Of a DNA stretch of 23,670 bases, positions 1-8,087 are shown one piece after another. The stretch is from positions 1 through 23,670 of the forward strand of contig NZ_CAKZIK010000080.1 in assembly GCF_936933875.1 (NCBI RefSeq), given 5' to 3'. The position numbers and the translations under genes were made by a program. Numbering within the stretch: the stretch's first letter is position 1; the number at the start of each line of letters is the position of its first letter. The notes beneath the pieces are model-generated. The model was given only the letters and a program-made list of their open reading frames with translations, was not told where the DNA came from and made no database searches. This DNA is from an uncultured Chryseobacterium sp. GTDB taxonomy: Bacteria > Bacteroidota > Bacteroidia > Flavobacteriales > Weeksellaceae.

Positions 1-2
1 TT

Positions 3-1520
3 TTATTGACAGACCGTTTTAAAAACGGCGACACTTCTAACGATGTTAATTTCGGAAGAACAGAAAAAGCTGCGGTACTTCGTGGTTTTGAAGGAGGAGA
101 TTTGCGTGGTGTGATTCAGAAAATTGATGACGGCTATTTTACAGATTTGGGAGTGAATGCAATTTGGATGACGCCACTTGTTGAGCAAATTCATGGTGCT
201 ACCAACGAAGGAACAGGAAATACCTATGGTTTCCACGGATATTGGGCAAAAGACTGGACAGAACTCGACCCGAATTTCGGAACAAAAGCTGAACTGAAAG
301 AACTTGTGGAAAAAGCTCACAAAAAAGGAATTCGTGTGGTTTTGGATGCAGTAATTAATCACACCGGTCCGGTTACCGCGCAAGATGCAGTTTATCCGAA
401 TTCGTGGGTGAGAACTTCGCCGCAATGTAAATATTCCAACTACGAAAGCATGACTGCTTGTACTTTGGTAGCGAATCTTCCCGATATTGTAACCGAATCC
501 AATGCTCCGGCTGAATTGCCTCAAATGCTTGTTGATAAATGGAAAAAAGAAGGGAAGTATGAAGAAGAAATGAAATCTTTGGACGAATTTTTTGCAAGAA
601 CTGGCTATCCAAGAGCGCCAAAATATTACATCATGAAATGGCTCGCTGATTATGTCCAAGAATATGGAATTGATGGATATCGCGTTGATACCGTTAAGCA
701 TACCAATGAAGATGTGTGGAAAGATTTCCAAAAAGTTTGTCAGCAGGCTTTCGATATTTACAAAAGAGAAAATCCTGGAAAAGTGTTGGATAATAATCCG
801 TTCTTTACCGTTGGAGAAGTGTATGGTTATGGAATTTCCCAGAAACAGAATTATGATTTCGGAGATAAAAAAGTCAATTATTACCAAAATGGTTTCAAAA
901 GCTTAATTAATTTTGATTTTAAAGGGGACGCGAATAAATCTTATGAAGAAATCTTTAGCAATTATTCAAAACTTTTGCATTCCGATTTGAATGGAAAAAC
1001 GGTGATGAATTATTCCGCTTCCCATGATGACGGTTGGCCTTATGATAAAGAGCGCAAAAAATCTTATGAAAATGCTACAAAATTATTGTTGACTCCCGGA
1101 ATTTCACAAATTTATTACGGTGATGAAAGCGCACGTTCATTAATTATTGCCGGAACAGAAGGAGATGCAACGTTAAGAAGCAATATGAACTGGAATGATA
1201 TTGCCAACAAACCTGAAACCCAGAAACTTTTACAATACTGGCAAAAATTAGGAAAATTCAGAGCAAATCATCCTGCAGTTGGAGCCGGTGTTCATGTGAT
1301 GATTTCACAGAGTCCATATTGGTTTTCCCGAACGTATAATAATGATAAAGTGGTGATAGGTTTAGATTTACCAAGCGGAACAAAATCTGTAAATGTTGAC
1401 GGAATTTTTAATGAAGGCGATAAAATCCGTGATGCTTATTCAGGTGCAACAATGCCTGTAATTAAGGGGCAAGTTTCTTTGACGAATAATAATTCAGTCG
1501 TTCTTTTGGAGAAGTATTAA
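3..1520 (+). CDS. GH13 alpha-amylase family protein, 5' end cut by window edge
   Basis: Glycoside hydrolase family 13 enzyme expected to cleave alpha-1,4-glucosidic bonds in starch, maltodextrin or cyclodextrin. The reading frame is already open at the window edge (in-frame codons precede the TTG at 6), so the true start and any signal peptide lie upstream. Numbering from that TTG, the four GH13 regions are present: DAVINH at 114-119, GYRVDTVKH with the expected nucleophile Asp228, VGEVYG with the acid/base Glu271, and SASHDD with His340 and Asp341. An all-beta C-terminal domain follows from about residue 420. The catalytic set is complete, so the enzyme should be active. The gene ends 20 nt before a hairpin terminator shared with the converging gene. 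The family call is firm. The exact specificity (alpha-amylase, neopullulanase or cyclomaltodextrinase) cannot be read from the sequence. Confidence 0.9.
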   Translation, partial: LLTDRFKNGDTSNDVNFGRTEKAAVLRGFEGGDLRGVIQKIDDGYFTDLGVNAIWMTPLVEQIHGATNEGTGNTYGFHGYWAKDWTELDPNFGTKAELKELVEKAHKKGIRVVLDAVINHTGPVTAQDAVYPNSWVRTSPQCKYSNYESMTACTLVANLPDIVTESNAPAELPQMLVDKWKKEGKYEEEMKSLDEFFARTGYPRAPKYYIMKWLADYVQEYGIDGYRVDTVKHTNEDVWKDFQKVCQQAFDIYKRENPGKVLDNNPFFTVGEVYGYGISQKQNYDFGDKKVNYYQNGFKSLINFDFKGDANKSYEEIFSNYSKLLHSDLNGKTVMNYSASHDDGWPYDKERKKSYENATKLLLTPGISQIYYGDESARSLIIAGTEGDATLRSNMNWNDIANKPETQKLLQYWQKLGKFRANHPAVGAGVHVMISQSPYWFSRTYNNDKVVIGLDLPSGTKSVNVDGIFNEGDKIRDAYSGATMPVIKGQVSLTNNNSVVLLEKY

Positions 1521-1536
1521 GAAGAGCAAATAATAG

Positions 1537-1566
1537 AAAAGCCACGAAATTTTCGTGGCTTTTTTG
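1537..1566. terminator. Bidirectional hairpin terminator between convergent genes
   Basis: GCCACGAA (1541-1548) pairs with TTCGTGGC (1552-1559) around a 3-nt loop. A run of T follows on the plus strand, and four A precede the stem, giving a short U run on the minus strand. It lies between the stop codons of the GH13 gene (plus) and the DUF2461 gene (minus). Confidence 0.85.
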
Positions 1567-1568
1567 TT

Positions 1569-2225
1569 TTATTCAACACTGTTGAGGAAATCAACAAACT
1601 TTTGCATCTTTTTAAAAGTATTGGTGAAACTTTTCACTGCATCTTTTTGAAACAGGTCTTCATCTTTCAAATTTACGGAAACAACCAAATGCTTCATTTT
1701 CAGATATTCCGCCATTGGGTCATCTTTTTCAAAGCCTTGCGGAACGCGCGACAATTTTTCTTCGATGAAATTAAATTTCTTAAAATCTTTCTGGTTGACA
1801 ATTGAATTAAATTCCTCCGGATTTTCAGAAATTTCCTGACGGATTTTTTTGAGTCTTTTCGGGTCGCACATATAAACTCCGGCTGCCAAAAAAGCTTTTC
1901 CGGGTTCGATGTGAAGGTAGTAATCAGCACTTCCGTCTTTCTTTCCAATTCCGTTAATCGAAGCTCCAAAATTGAGTTTGTACGGAGATTTATCCAAAGA
2001 AAATCGGGTGTCTCGATAAATTCTGAACAGCGTTTTCTTCGGGTCGAGTTTTGCTAAATTTTCATCGAATTTTGACATTTCGTCCAGAAGTTCAGTCACG
2101 AATTCCAGAACATTTTGTTGCGCTTCGGTGTAAAGATTTTTATTTTCGCTAAACCATTCTCGGTTATTGTTCTTTACTAATTTTTTCAGGAAACCTAAGG
2201 TTTCTTTTTTGATTGTTGCAGCCAT
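1569..2225 (-). CDS. DUF2461 (TIGR02453 family) protein of unknown function
   Basis: A 218-residue protein of the DUF2461/TIGR02453 family, widespread in Bacteroidota and Actinobacteria, with no established biochemical role. Recognition rests on the N-terminal pattern NNNREWFSENK and the signature FRIYRDTRFSLDKSPYK (about residues 67-83), followed by GKAFLAAGVYMCDP. No signal peptide or membrane segment is seen, so it is probably cytoplasmic. The frame is open further upstream with a TTG at 2249 and an ATG at 2246. However, a TAAATTTG box occupies 2254-2247 on this strand, directly against that ATG, so transcription would begin at or inside it. The ATG at 2225 (MAATIKK) is therefore preferred. 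It is monocistronic and converges on the GH13 gene. Confidence 0.85.
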   Translation of the reverse strand: MAATIKKETLGFLKKLVKNNNREWFSENKNLYTEAQQNVLEFVTELLDEMSKFDENLAKLDPKKTLFRIYRDTRFSLDKSPYKLNFGASINGIGKKDGSADYYLHIEPGKAFLAAGVYMCDPKRLKKIRQEISENPEEFNSIVNQKDFKKFNFIEEKLSRVPQGFEKDDPMAEYLKMKHLVVSVNLKDEDLFQKDAVKSFTNTFKKMQKFVDFLNSVE

Positions 2226-2340
2226 TTTTGGAATTGGTTTTATCATCAAATTTAATTAAAAACTGTCCTAAAATTGTGATTTTCTAATCTTTAACAAAAA
2301 TTTAATAAACACCCCGAAAAATTATCAAAAATAAAAAGCG

Positions 2341-2348
2341 TATCTTTG
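2341..2348 (+). promoter_or_regulatory. Bacteroidota -7 box upstream of DEAD-box helicase
   Basis: TATCTTTG matches the Bacteroidota -7 consensus TAnnTTTG and lies 26 nt before the helicase ATG. No clear -33 TTG is seen at the usual spacing. The surrounding GCGTATCTTTGC (2338-2349) recurs exactly on the minus strand upstream of the second DEAD-box gene (10819-10808). Confidence 0.6.
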
Positions 2349-2374
2349 CAGCCGAATTATAGACGATCATTTAC

Positions 2375-4078
2375 ATGAATTTATTTACGGAGACCAACTT
2401 AAGTCCTGAAATCTTGAAGGCAGTTGGCGATTTGGGCTTTGTGAGCCCTACAGAAATCCAAAAACAGACTATTCCTTTTATCTCTTCAGATATTCGCGAT
2501 CTCATCGCACTTGCGCAGACAGGAACAGGCAAAACAGCAGCATTTTCGCTTCCGATTTTGGATATGATTGACGACGGGAGTCGCAAAATCCAACTTTTGG
2601 TGCTGTGTCCTACAAGAGAACTTTGTTTGCAAATTACCAAAGACATTAAAAATTATTCGAAATACCTTACCAACATCAAAACTACTGCAGTTTATGGTGG
2701 GAGCAGTATTATGGACCAAATTCGCTCTCTTCGCGACAAACCGCAAATCATTGTGGGAACTCCTGGACGTGTGATTGACCTTATCAACAGAAAAGCACTT
2801 GATTTTTCTGAAATCAGCTGGTTGGTTTTGGATGAAGCTGACGAAATGCTATCTATGGGTTTTAAAGATGATTTGGAAACTATTTTGAGAGAAACTCCAG
2901 AAACGAAACAGACTTTTTTATTCTCTGCAACGATGAACAAAGAGGTGGAAAGAATTTCGAAAAATTATTTAACTAATCCGCACAGAATTTCAGTTGGTTC
3001 CATCAACGAAGTGAAGAAAAATATCAAACACGAATATTACGTGGTTGGTTACCGTCACAAGAAAGAAGCGTTGAAAAGATTGATTGATGCAAATCCAAAT
3101 CAGTATTCCATTATTTTCTGTAGAACAAGAATGGAAACGCAGGAAGTTGCAGATTTCCTGATGCAGAACGGTTACGCAGCAGACGCACTTCACGGAGATT
3201 TGTCTCAGGCACAGCGTGATACGGTAATGAAGAAATTCAGACTGAAAAACATTGATATTTTGGTAGCAACGGATGTTGCTGCGAGAGGTTTGGACGTGAA
3301 TTCTTTAACACACGTAATCCATTATTCACTTCCGGATGATCCTGAAGTTTTCGTCCACAGAAGCGGAAGAACAGGTAGAGCAGGGAAAGATGGAATTTCA
3401 ATGGCATTGATTAAACCTGAAGAATCAAGAAAATTAAAGCAGATTAAATCTTCTACTAAAATTGATATTCAGGAAAAGAAAATTCCTACAGGTGATGCGA
3501 TTATAAAAGCTCAAGTTGGAGGTGTTTTTGAAAAATTATTTACAGAACATGAAGATTTCTTTGAGTTTGACGATAAACTGATTCCGGATCTTTCCGAATT
3601 TTCCAAAGAGGAACTTGCTCACAAATTGCTTCAGTTGCAGTTGAGAGATTTGGCGATGTATTACAAAGACAAAAACGACTTGGCTGAGCAAAAATTTGGT
3701 TCGGACGACGGAAAAGATAGCAGAAGAGACAGAAGCCGACGAGAGCGTGACGGACGTGAGAGAGACGGTAGAAGAGGAGACAGAGATGGTAGAGACAACA
3801 GAGAGGGAGGTCGCGACAGAAAGCGCAGAAATAATGGAGATATGGTACGTTTCTTCTTCAACCTTGGAAAAAAAGACCATCTTAAAAAAGTAGATATGTT
3901 GGATATCATCAACAAAGCCACTTCAAAATCCAAGAAGAAAGCAGACATCGGAGAGATCGAAATTTTGGAGAAATTCTCGTTCTTTGAGGTTGAAAAATCA
4001 TACAAAGATGAAATCCTGCGCGGAATGCAAACTTTGAAATTTAAAGGAAAAGAAATGCGTGCGGAAGTAGCAAACTAA
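2375..4078 (+). CDS. DEAD-box RNA helicase with DbpA-type C-terminal RNA-binding domain
   Basis: ATP-dependent RNA helicase of 567 residues, probably acting in ribosome assembly or mRNA remodelling. Core motifs appear in order: Q motif (PTEIQKQ), motif I AQTGTGKT at 47-54, PTRELCLQ, TPGR, DEAD at 153-156, SAT at 184-186, ATDVAARGLDV, and HRSGRTGRAG at 328-337. After the helicase core and a helical stretch comes a very Arg/Asp/Glu/Gly-rich linker (about 448-489). The last ~75 residues (VRFFFNLGKKD onward) look like the DbpA RNA-binding domain found in DbpA and CsdA/DeaD. The domain order suits a DeaD/CsdA-like enzyme, but the exact orthologue is uncertain, so no symbol is given. It has its own promoter box and terminator, so it is probably monocistronic. 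Confidence 0.93.
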   Translation: MNLFTETNLSPEILKAVGDLGFVSPTEIQKQTIPFISSDIRDLIALAQTGTGKTAAFSLPILDMIDDGSRKIQLLVLCPTRELCLQITKDIKNYSKYLTNIKTTAVYGGSSIMDQIRSLRDKPQIIVGTPGRVIDLINRKALDFSEISWLVLDEADEMLSMGFKDDLETILRETPETKQTFLFSATMNKEVERISKNYLTNPHRISVGSINEVKKNIKHEYYVVGYRHKKEALKRLIDANPNQYSIIFCRTRMETQEVADFLMQNGYAADALHGDLSQAQRDTVMKKFRLKNIDILVATDVAARGLDVNSLTHVIHYSLPDDPEVFVHRSGRTGRAGKDGISMALIKPEESRKLKQIKSSTKIDIQEKKIPTGDAIIKAQVGGVFEKLFTEHEDFFEFDDKLIPDLSEFSKEELAHKLLQLQLRDLAMYYKDKNDLAEQKFGSDDGKDSRRDRSRRERDGRERDGRRGDRDGRDNREGGRDRKRRNNGDMVRFFFNLGKKDHLKKVDMLDIINKATSKSKKKADIGEIEILEKFSFFEVEKSYKDEILRGMQTLKFKGKEMRAEVAN

Positions 4079-4109
4079 AATTTGCTGAATAGCATTAAAC
4101 GTAATATGG

Positions 4110-4134
4110 GACGGCTTTTAAGCCGTCTTTTTTT
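4110..4134 (+). terminator. Rho-independent terminator after DEAD-box helicase
   Basis: GACGGCT (4110-4116) pairs with AGCCGTC (4121-4127) around a 4-nt loop and is followed by seven T. It begins 32 nt after the helicase stop codon. Confidence 0.88.
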
Positions 4135-4239
4135 GTTGATAAGTATTTTGGTAATGTTAATAAAACTTAACATTGTAATTATTTAAAGTGAAAGCTTTTT
4201 TCTGAAATTTGCAAAACTTTAATTATTAAATGAAACAAC

Positions 4240-4878
4240 ATGGGAATTGGTAATATCTTTAAAGCCTTCCAGCCGAAAGACAAAGTGTTTTTCGTTCTTT
4301 TCGAAAAAGTAGCAGAAACGCTTACAGCAATGTCCAAAGAACTCCACGAGGGATTAATGGATTTCGACATCAATGATGATACGCTTCTTACAAACATGAG
4401 TGATTATGAGCATAAGCTTGATGATTTAACGCACGAAATTTTCGTTCAGTTGGGCGAAAACTTCATTACTCCTTTCGACAGAGAAGATATCAATCTCTTG
4501 GCAAGTGAGCTGGATGATATTGCAGATTTTATGTATGCTTCAGCAAAGTATATTTACCTTTATAAAAGTCCGCTAGACCCGGCTTACACAGAATTTTCAC
4601 TGCTGATTTACAAATCTTGTCAGGAAATTGAAAACGCTATTAAAGGTCTTAAAGAATTTAATGACCCTAAAGGTGTTAAAGAATCTTGCATCAAAATCAA
4701 TTCTTACGAAAACTTGGCAGATGATGTTTTAAGCCAGGCTATTGTAAAACTTTTCGAAACCAATGATGCTATAAATATCATCAAAGTAAAATCTGTTCTT
4801 GAATATCTGGAAACAGTTACAGATAAAGCAGAAGACGTTGCCAATACAATGGAAAACATTGTTATTAAATACGCGTAA
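4240..4878 (+). CDS. DUF47 (PhoU-like) phosphate transport accessory protein
   Basis: A 212-residue all-helical protein of the DUF47/TIGR00153 family, distantly related to PhoU. Family members are usually encoded next to PiT phosphate transporters and are thought to control their activity. The sequence starts MGIGNIFKAFQPKDKVFF and contains acidic helical segments such as DDLTHEIF and EDINLLASELDDIADFMY, the kind of Asp/Glu-rich helices that bind metals in PhoU-like bundles. The N-terminal length and the nearby A-rich leader support the ATG used. The stop is 25 nt before the pit start and no terminator intervenes, so the two are very likely co-transcribed. The upstream gap 4135-4239 is AT-rich, and I see no convincing TAnnTTTG box in it. 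Confidence 0.9.
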   Translation: MGIGNIFKAFQPKDKVFFVLFEKVAETLTAMSKELHEGLMDFDINDDTLLTNMSDYEHKLDDLTHEIFVQLGENFITPFDREDINLLASELDDIADFMYASAKYIYLYKSPLDPAYTEFSLLIYKSCQEIENAIKGLKEFNDPKGVKESCIKINSYENLADDVLSQAIVKLFETNDAINIIKVKSVLEYLETVTDKAEDVANTMENIVIKYA

Positions 4879-4903
4879 ACCTCTGTTAATTAAAATTTAA
4901 AGA

Positions 4904-6046
4904 ATGGATTTTCCTATACTTTTAATCGTTATTATCGTTTTGGCGTTAATCTTCGATTATATCAACGGATTTCATGATGCTGCAAACTCTATTGCGACCA
5001 TTGTTTCCACTAAAGTTTTAACGCCTTTTCAGGCTGTTCTTTGGGCTGCAGTGTGGAACTTCGCTGCATTTTTCCTTGCTGCTTATGTTATTGGCGAATT
5101 TAAAATTGGTAATACCATTGCAAAATCGGTCAATGAAGACTTTATTAATCTCGAAGTCATTTTTGCTGGTCTTGTGGCTGCAATTGCCTGGAATCTACTC
5201 ACCTGGTGGTTTGGGATTCCTTCATCTTCTTCTCATACATTGATTGGTGGATTTTTGGGAGCTGCATTAATGTACGCGTTGGTTTCTGATTATCATGCAG
5301 TTGCAATAGCTCAACCGGATTTATCTTTCTTTGATAAAGTGGGTGCGGCTTTCAAACAGCTTCTTAGCCAAAATGTGGTGAAGTATGAAAAAGTGATCCC
5401 AATTTTCCTGTTTATTTTCTTGGCGCCAATTATCGGTTCTATTATTTCAATCATCATCACTTTGATTATTGTTTTTATCGCAAGAAAATCAAACCCGAGA
5501 AAAGCAGACAACGTTTTCAAAAAACTACAGTTGGTTTCTTCGGCATTGTTCAGTTTAGGACACGGAACCAACGATGCTCAGAAAGTTATGGGTATTATTG
5601 GAGCTGCGGTAATTTTTTACCATGTGAATATGCTTCACGACCCAACTTATATCGCTTTGGACGGTAAACATCAGTTTTCCTACTTTGTAGAACATTATTG
5701 GTGGGTTCCTTTCGCTTCGTTCTTAATGATTGCTTTAGGTACGATGAGTGGTGGTTGGAAAATTGTAAAAACGATGGGAACAAGAATTACCAAAGTAACA
5801 CCTTTGGAAGGAGTAAGTGCCGAAACTGCTGGTGCAATCACGCTTTTCCTAACAGAACATTTCGGAATTCCGGTTTCTACAACCCATACCATTACAGGTG
5901 CAATTATTGGTGTAGGATTAACGAAAAGAGTTTCCGCAGTAAGATGGGGAATTACAGTAAGCCTCCTTTGGGCCTGGATTTTAACCATCCCTATTTCAGC
6001 AATTGTTGCAGGAATTACTTACCTTATCGTAATGATGGTTAAATAA
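4904..6046 (+). CDS. pit: PiT family inorganic phosphate transporter
   Basis: Integral inner-membrane transporter of 380 residues that imports phosphate (as metal-phosphate in bacterial Pit) with protons or sodium. Both inverted PiT signature repeats are visible: GFHDAANSIAT near residue 23 and GHGTNDAQKVMGII near residue 222. About ten hydrophobic segments flank a central charged loop (RKSNPRKADNVFKK). The second half also shows GIPVSTTHTITGAI, a duplicate of GIPSSSSHTLIGG in the first half, which is the expected internal symmetry. It is the second gene of a DUF47-pit pair and is followed by a strong terminator. Start and length fit the family. Confidence 0.95.
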   Translation: MDFPILLIVIIVLALIFDYINGFHDAANSIATIVSTKVLTPFQAVLWAAVWNFAAFFLAAYVIGEFKIGNTIAKSVNEDFINLEVIFAGLVAAIAWNLLTWWFGIPSSSSHTLIGGFLGAALMYALVSDYHAVAIAQPDLSFFDKVGAAFKQLLSQNVVKYEKVIPIFLFIFLAPIIGSIISIIITLIIVFIARKSNPRKADNVFKKLQLVSSALFSLGHGTNDAQKVMGIIGAAVIFYHVNMLHDPTYIALDGKHQFSYFVEHYWWVPFASFLMIALGTMSGGWKIVKTMGTRITKVTPLEGVSAETAGAITLFLTEHFGIPVSTTHTITGAIIGVGLTKRVSAVRWGITVSLLWAWILTIPISAIVAGITYLIVMMVK

Positions 6047-6068
6047 TTTCCGAAAGAAAATATTTATG

Positions 6069-6099
6069 AAAACTTTGCCTTTTTTGGCAAAGTTTTTTG
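6069..6099 (+). terminator. Rho-independent terminator after pit
   Basis: AACTTTGCC (6071-6079) pairs with GGCAAAGTT (6086-6094) around a T-rich 6-nt loop and is followed by a T run. It starts about 24 nt after the pit stop. An open frame running through this hairpin into the next gene is an artefact. Confidence 0.88.
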
Positions 6100-6130
6100 T
6101 TTTAAACCCCCATCAAAAATTGTATTTTTG
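6097..6130 (+). promoter_or_regulatory. Bacteroidota promoter for the polyprenyl synthase operon
   Basis: TTG at 6097-6099 and TATTTTTG at 6123-6130 (TAnnTTTG) are separated by 23 nt, at the long end of the usual -33/-7 spacing. The box ends 19 nt before the ATG at 6150, which sets that start. The -33 element overlaps the end of the upstream terminator, giving a very compact junction. Confidence 0.65.
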
Positions 6131-6149
6131 CACTAAACAGAACTATTTT

Positions 6150-7121
6150 ATGGATTTTTTAGACCAGTACCAGGAGATTGTCGCTGCGGCGATTGAAAAA
6201 TATACCTTCAAAGAACAGCCTTCAGAACTTTATGAACCTATGAACTACATCATTAGTCATGGTGGAAAAAGATTGAGACCTATTATGGTTTTAATGGGAT
6301 GTAAATTATTTGACGGCGATATCGAGAAAGCTTTGAAGCCTGCATTGGCGATAGAATTTTTCCATAATTTCACATTGATTCATGATGATATCATGGATGA
6401 AGCACCGCTTCGTAGAAACAAACCTACCATTCATACTTTACATGGCTTAAATGTGGGAATTCTATCCGGAGATGCTCTGTTGATTAAAGCGTATCAGTTC
6501 TTTGAGGATTTGGAATATGGTTTGTTTAAAGAATGCATTAAAGTATTCTCGAAAACAGGAGCTGTGCTTTGTGAAGGACAACAGCAGGATGTTAATTTCG
6601 AAACGCAGGAAAACGTTACTTACGACGATTATATCCAGATGATTACCAATAAAACAGGCGTTTTAAGTGCTGCTTCATTTAAAATTGGAGCAATGATTGC
6701 CGGAGCTTCCGATGAAAATTCAGAAAAGTTGTACAACTTCGGGAAACATATCGGAATTGCGTTCCAGATCATGGATGATTATTTGGACGTTTTTGGAGAT
6801 ATGGCCCAGTTCGGGAAAAGACAGGCCGGAGATATTTACGAAAACAAAAAAACCGTGCTTTATCTTTTGGCAATGGAGGCAGCGGATGAAGGCGAAAGAA
6901 AAGAATTGGAACACTGGTACTCTAAAAAGACCGATAATATCGATAAAGTTCACGGGGTAATTAAAATTTTCAGAAGAACGAAGATTGATGAAAAGGTGTT
7001 GCGTTTAATTCAAAAACACAACGAAATTGGACAGGATTATCTTAATTCAATCGATTTACCCGAAGAAAAGAAAAGACCGTTCCGCGAATTAGCCAACTAC
7101 CTTTTAAGAAGAGAATCTTAA
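6150..7121 (+). CDS. Polyprenyl (isoprenyl) diphosphate synthase
   Basis: Trans-isoprenyl diphosphate synthase of 323 residues that condenses isopentenyl diphosphate onto an allylic diphosphate. The first Asp-rich motif is DDIMD at 79-83 and the second is DDYLD at 209-213; GGKRLRP and GQQQD are also present. The start at 6150 is chosen because the frame upstream (to 6066) is occupied by the pit terminator and by a TAnnTTTG promoter box. The residue five before the first DD is Phe (Phe74), with no two-residue insertion inside the motif. In this family that pattern points to a short-chain, geranylgeranyl-type product rather than the small Ala of long-chain IspB-like enzymes. If so, it may feed carotenoid synthesis, but the product is inferred. 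The stop abuts the next ATG with no gap, implying coupled translation. Confidence 0.92.
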   Translation: MDFLDQYQEIVAAAIEKYTFKEQPSELYEPMNYIISHGGKRLRPIMVLMGCKLFDGDIEKALKPALAIEFFHNFTLIHDDIMDEAPLRRNKPTIHTLHGLNVGILSGDALLIKAYQFFEDLEYGLFKECIKVFSKTGAVLCEGQQQDVNFETQENVTYDDYIQMITNKTGVLSAASFKIGAMIAGASDENSEKLYNFGKHIGIAFQIMDDYLDVFGDMAQFGKRQAGDIYENKKTVLYLLAMEAADEGERKELEHWYSKKTDNIDKVHGVIKIFRRTKIDEKVLRLIQKHNEIGQDYLNSIDLPEEKKRPFRELANYLLRRES

Positions 7122-8087
7122 ATGAAATTCCGCACCGAAGTTCATATTCCCGAATCCAAACAGAAAATCGAAATTGAAGACAAAATATTTTCAATCGGTT
7201 CCTGTTTTGCCACTGAAATGTCCGAACTTCTAGATAAAGGACAATTGCAGATTTTAAACAATCCTTTCGGAACGATTTTCAATCCGTATTCGATCAATAA
7301 GGCAATTAAAAAACTTCATGATTCCGAATTTTACACAGAAGAAGATTTAATTGCTTATGGCGAACAGGCGATTTCTTTGGACCACCACACAAGTTTCAAT
7401 GCTAGATTTCCACATCAAACGCTGGAAAAAATTAATACTAAAATTGAAGAAGGAAATCTGTTTCTACAAACCACAAATTGGGTGATCATCACTTACGGAA
7501 CCTCTTTTATTTATGAATTTCTACCGAAGAATAAACTGGTAGCGAACTGTCATAAAATTCCCGGAAAATTCTTTAAAAAAAGGCTTTTAACTCAAACTGA
7601 AATTGAGGAAAGTGTCAAAGAAACTATTTCAAATTTGAAAGACATCTGTCCTGAAAATTTGCAAATTTTGTTCACGGTTTCTCCGGTTCGTCACACCAAA
7701 GACGGAATGGTTGAAAACAATCTCAGTAAAGCCAAACTTATCTCCGCAATTCACGAAGTGATTCCGCAGTTCGACAACTGTTATTATCTTCCGGTGTATG
7801 AAATATTGATGGACGATTTGCGCGATTACCGTTTCTACAAAGACGACATGATTCATCCCAATTCACAGGCTGTGAATTATATTTTTGAGAAATTCGGGAA
7901 CGCTTATTTCTCTGATGAAACAATGGATTTTATTGAAGAAAATTTTAAAATTGCACAGTCTTTACAACATAAAACTTCCGATGAAAGCAATCCAAAATAT
8001 CAGGAATTTTTGGAAAATCTAAAGGGAAAGATTTTATTGCAACAAACCAAAGTGAAACACAAAATTTTTAGTGATGCTAACGGTTAG
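7122..8087 (+). CDS. GSCFA domain protein, probable SGNH-like hydrolase
   Basis: A 321-residue protein of the GSCFA family (PF08885), named for the motif seen here at residues 26-30. The family has no settled reaction. Two features suggest an SGNH/GDSL-type esterase fold: Ser27 in an N-terminal block-I-like position, and a C-terminal Asp-x-x-His (Asp242, His245, in DDMIHPN), as in SGNH block V. The conserved pieces TYGTSFIYE and FTVSPVRH lie between. There is no signal peptide, so it is likely cytoplasmic. Its ATG follows the polyprenyl synthase stop directly, and its end overlaps the start of the acetyltransferase gene by 14 nt, so the three form a tight operon. The family call is firm; hydrolase activity is an inference. 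Confidence 0.88.
   Translation: MKFRTEVHIPESKQKIEIEDKIFSIGSCFATEMSELLDKGQLQILNNPFGTIFNPYSINKAIKKLHDSEFYTEEDLIAYGEQAISLDHHTSFNARFPHQTLEKINTKIEEGNLFLQTTNWVIITYGTSFIYEFLPKNKLVANCHKIPGKFFKKRLLTQTEIEESVKETISNLKDICPENLQILFTVSPVRHTKDGMVENNLSKAKLISAIHEVIPQFDNCYYLPVYEILMDDLRDYRFYKDDMIHPNSQAVNYIFEKFGNAYFSDETMDFIEENFKIAQSLQHKTSDESNPKYQEFLENLKGKILLQQTKVKHKIFSDANG

Noticed and set aside
3..887. Long open frame on the minus strand opposite the GH13 gene
   Set aside because: It runs antisense to intact GH13 motifs, and its predicted protein is Phe/Ile/Ser-rich with no recognisable domain; it is a shadow of the real gene.
3536..4005. Two minus-strand open frames opposite the helicase tail
   Set aside because: Their Ser/Leu/Pro-rich sequences are the antisense of the GA-rich Arg/Asp linker and show no family features.
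6066..6149. N-terminal extension of the polyprenyl synthase
   Set aside because: It contains the pit terminator hairpin and the operon promoter, so it is not coding.
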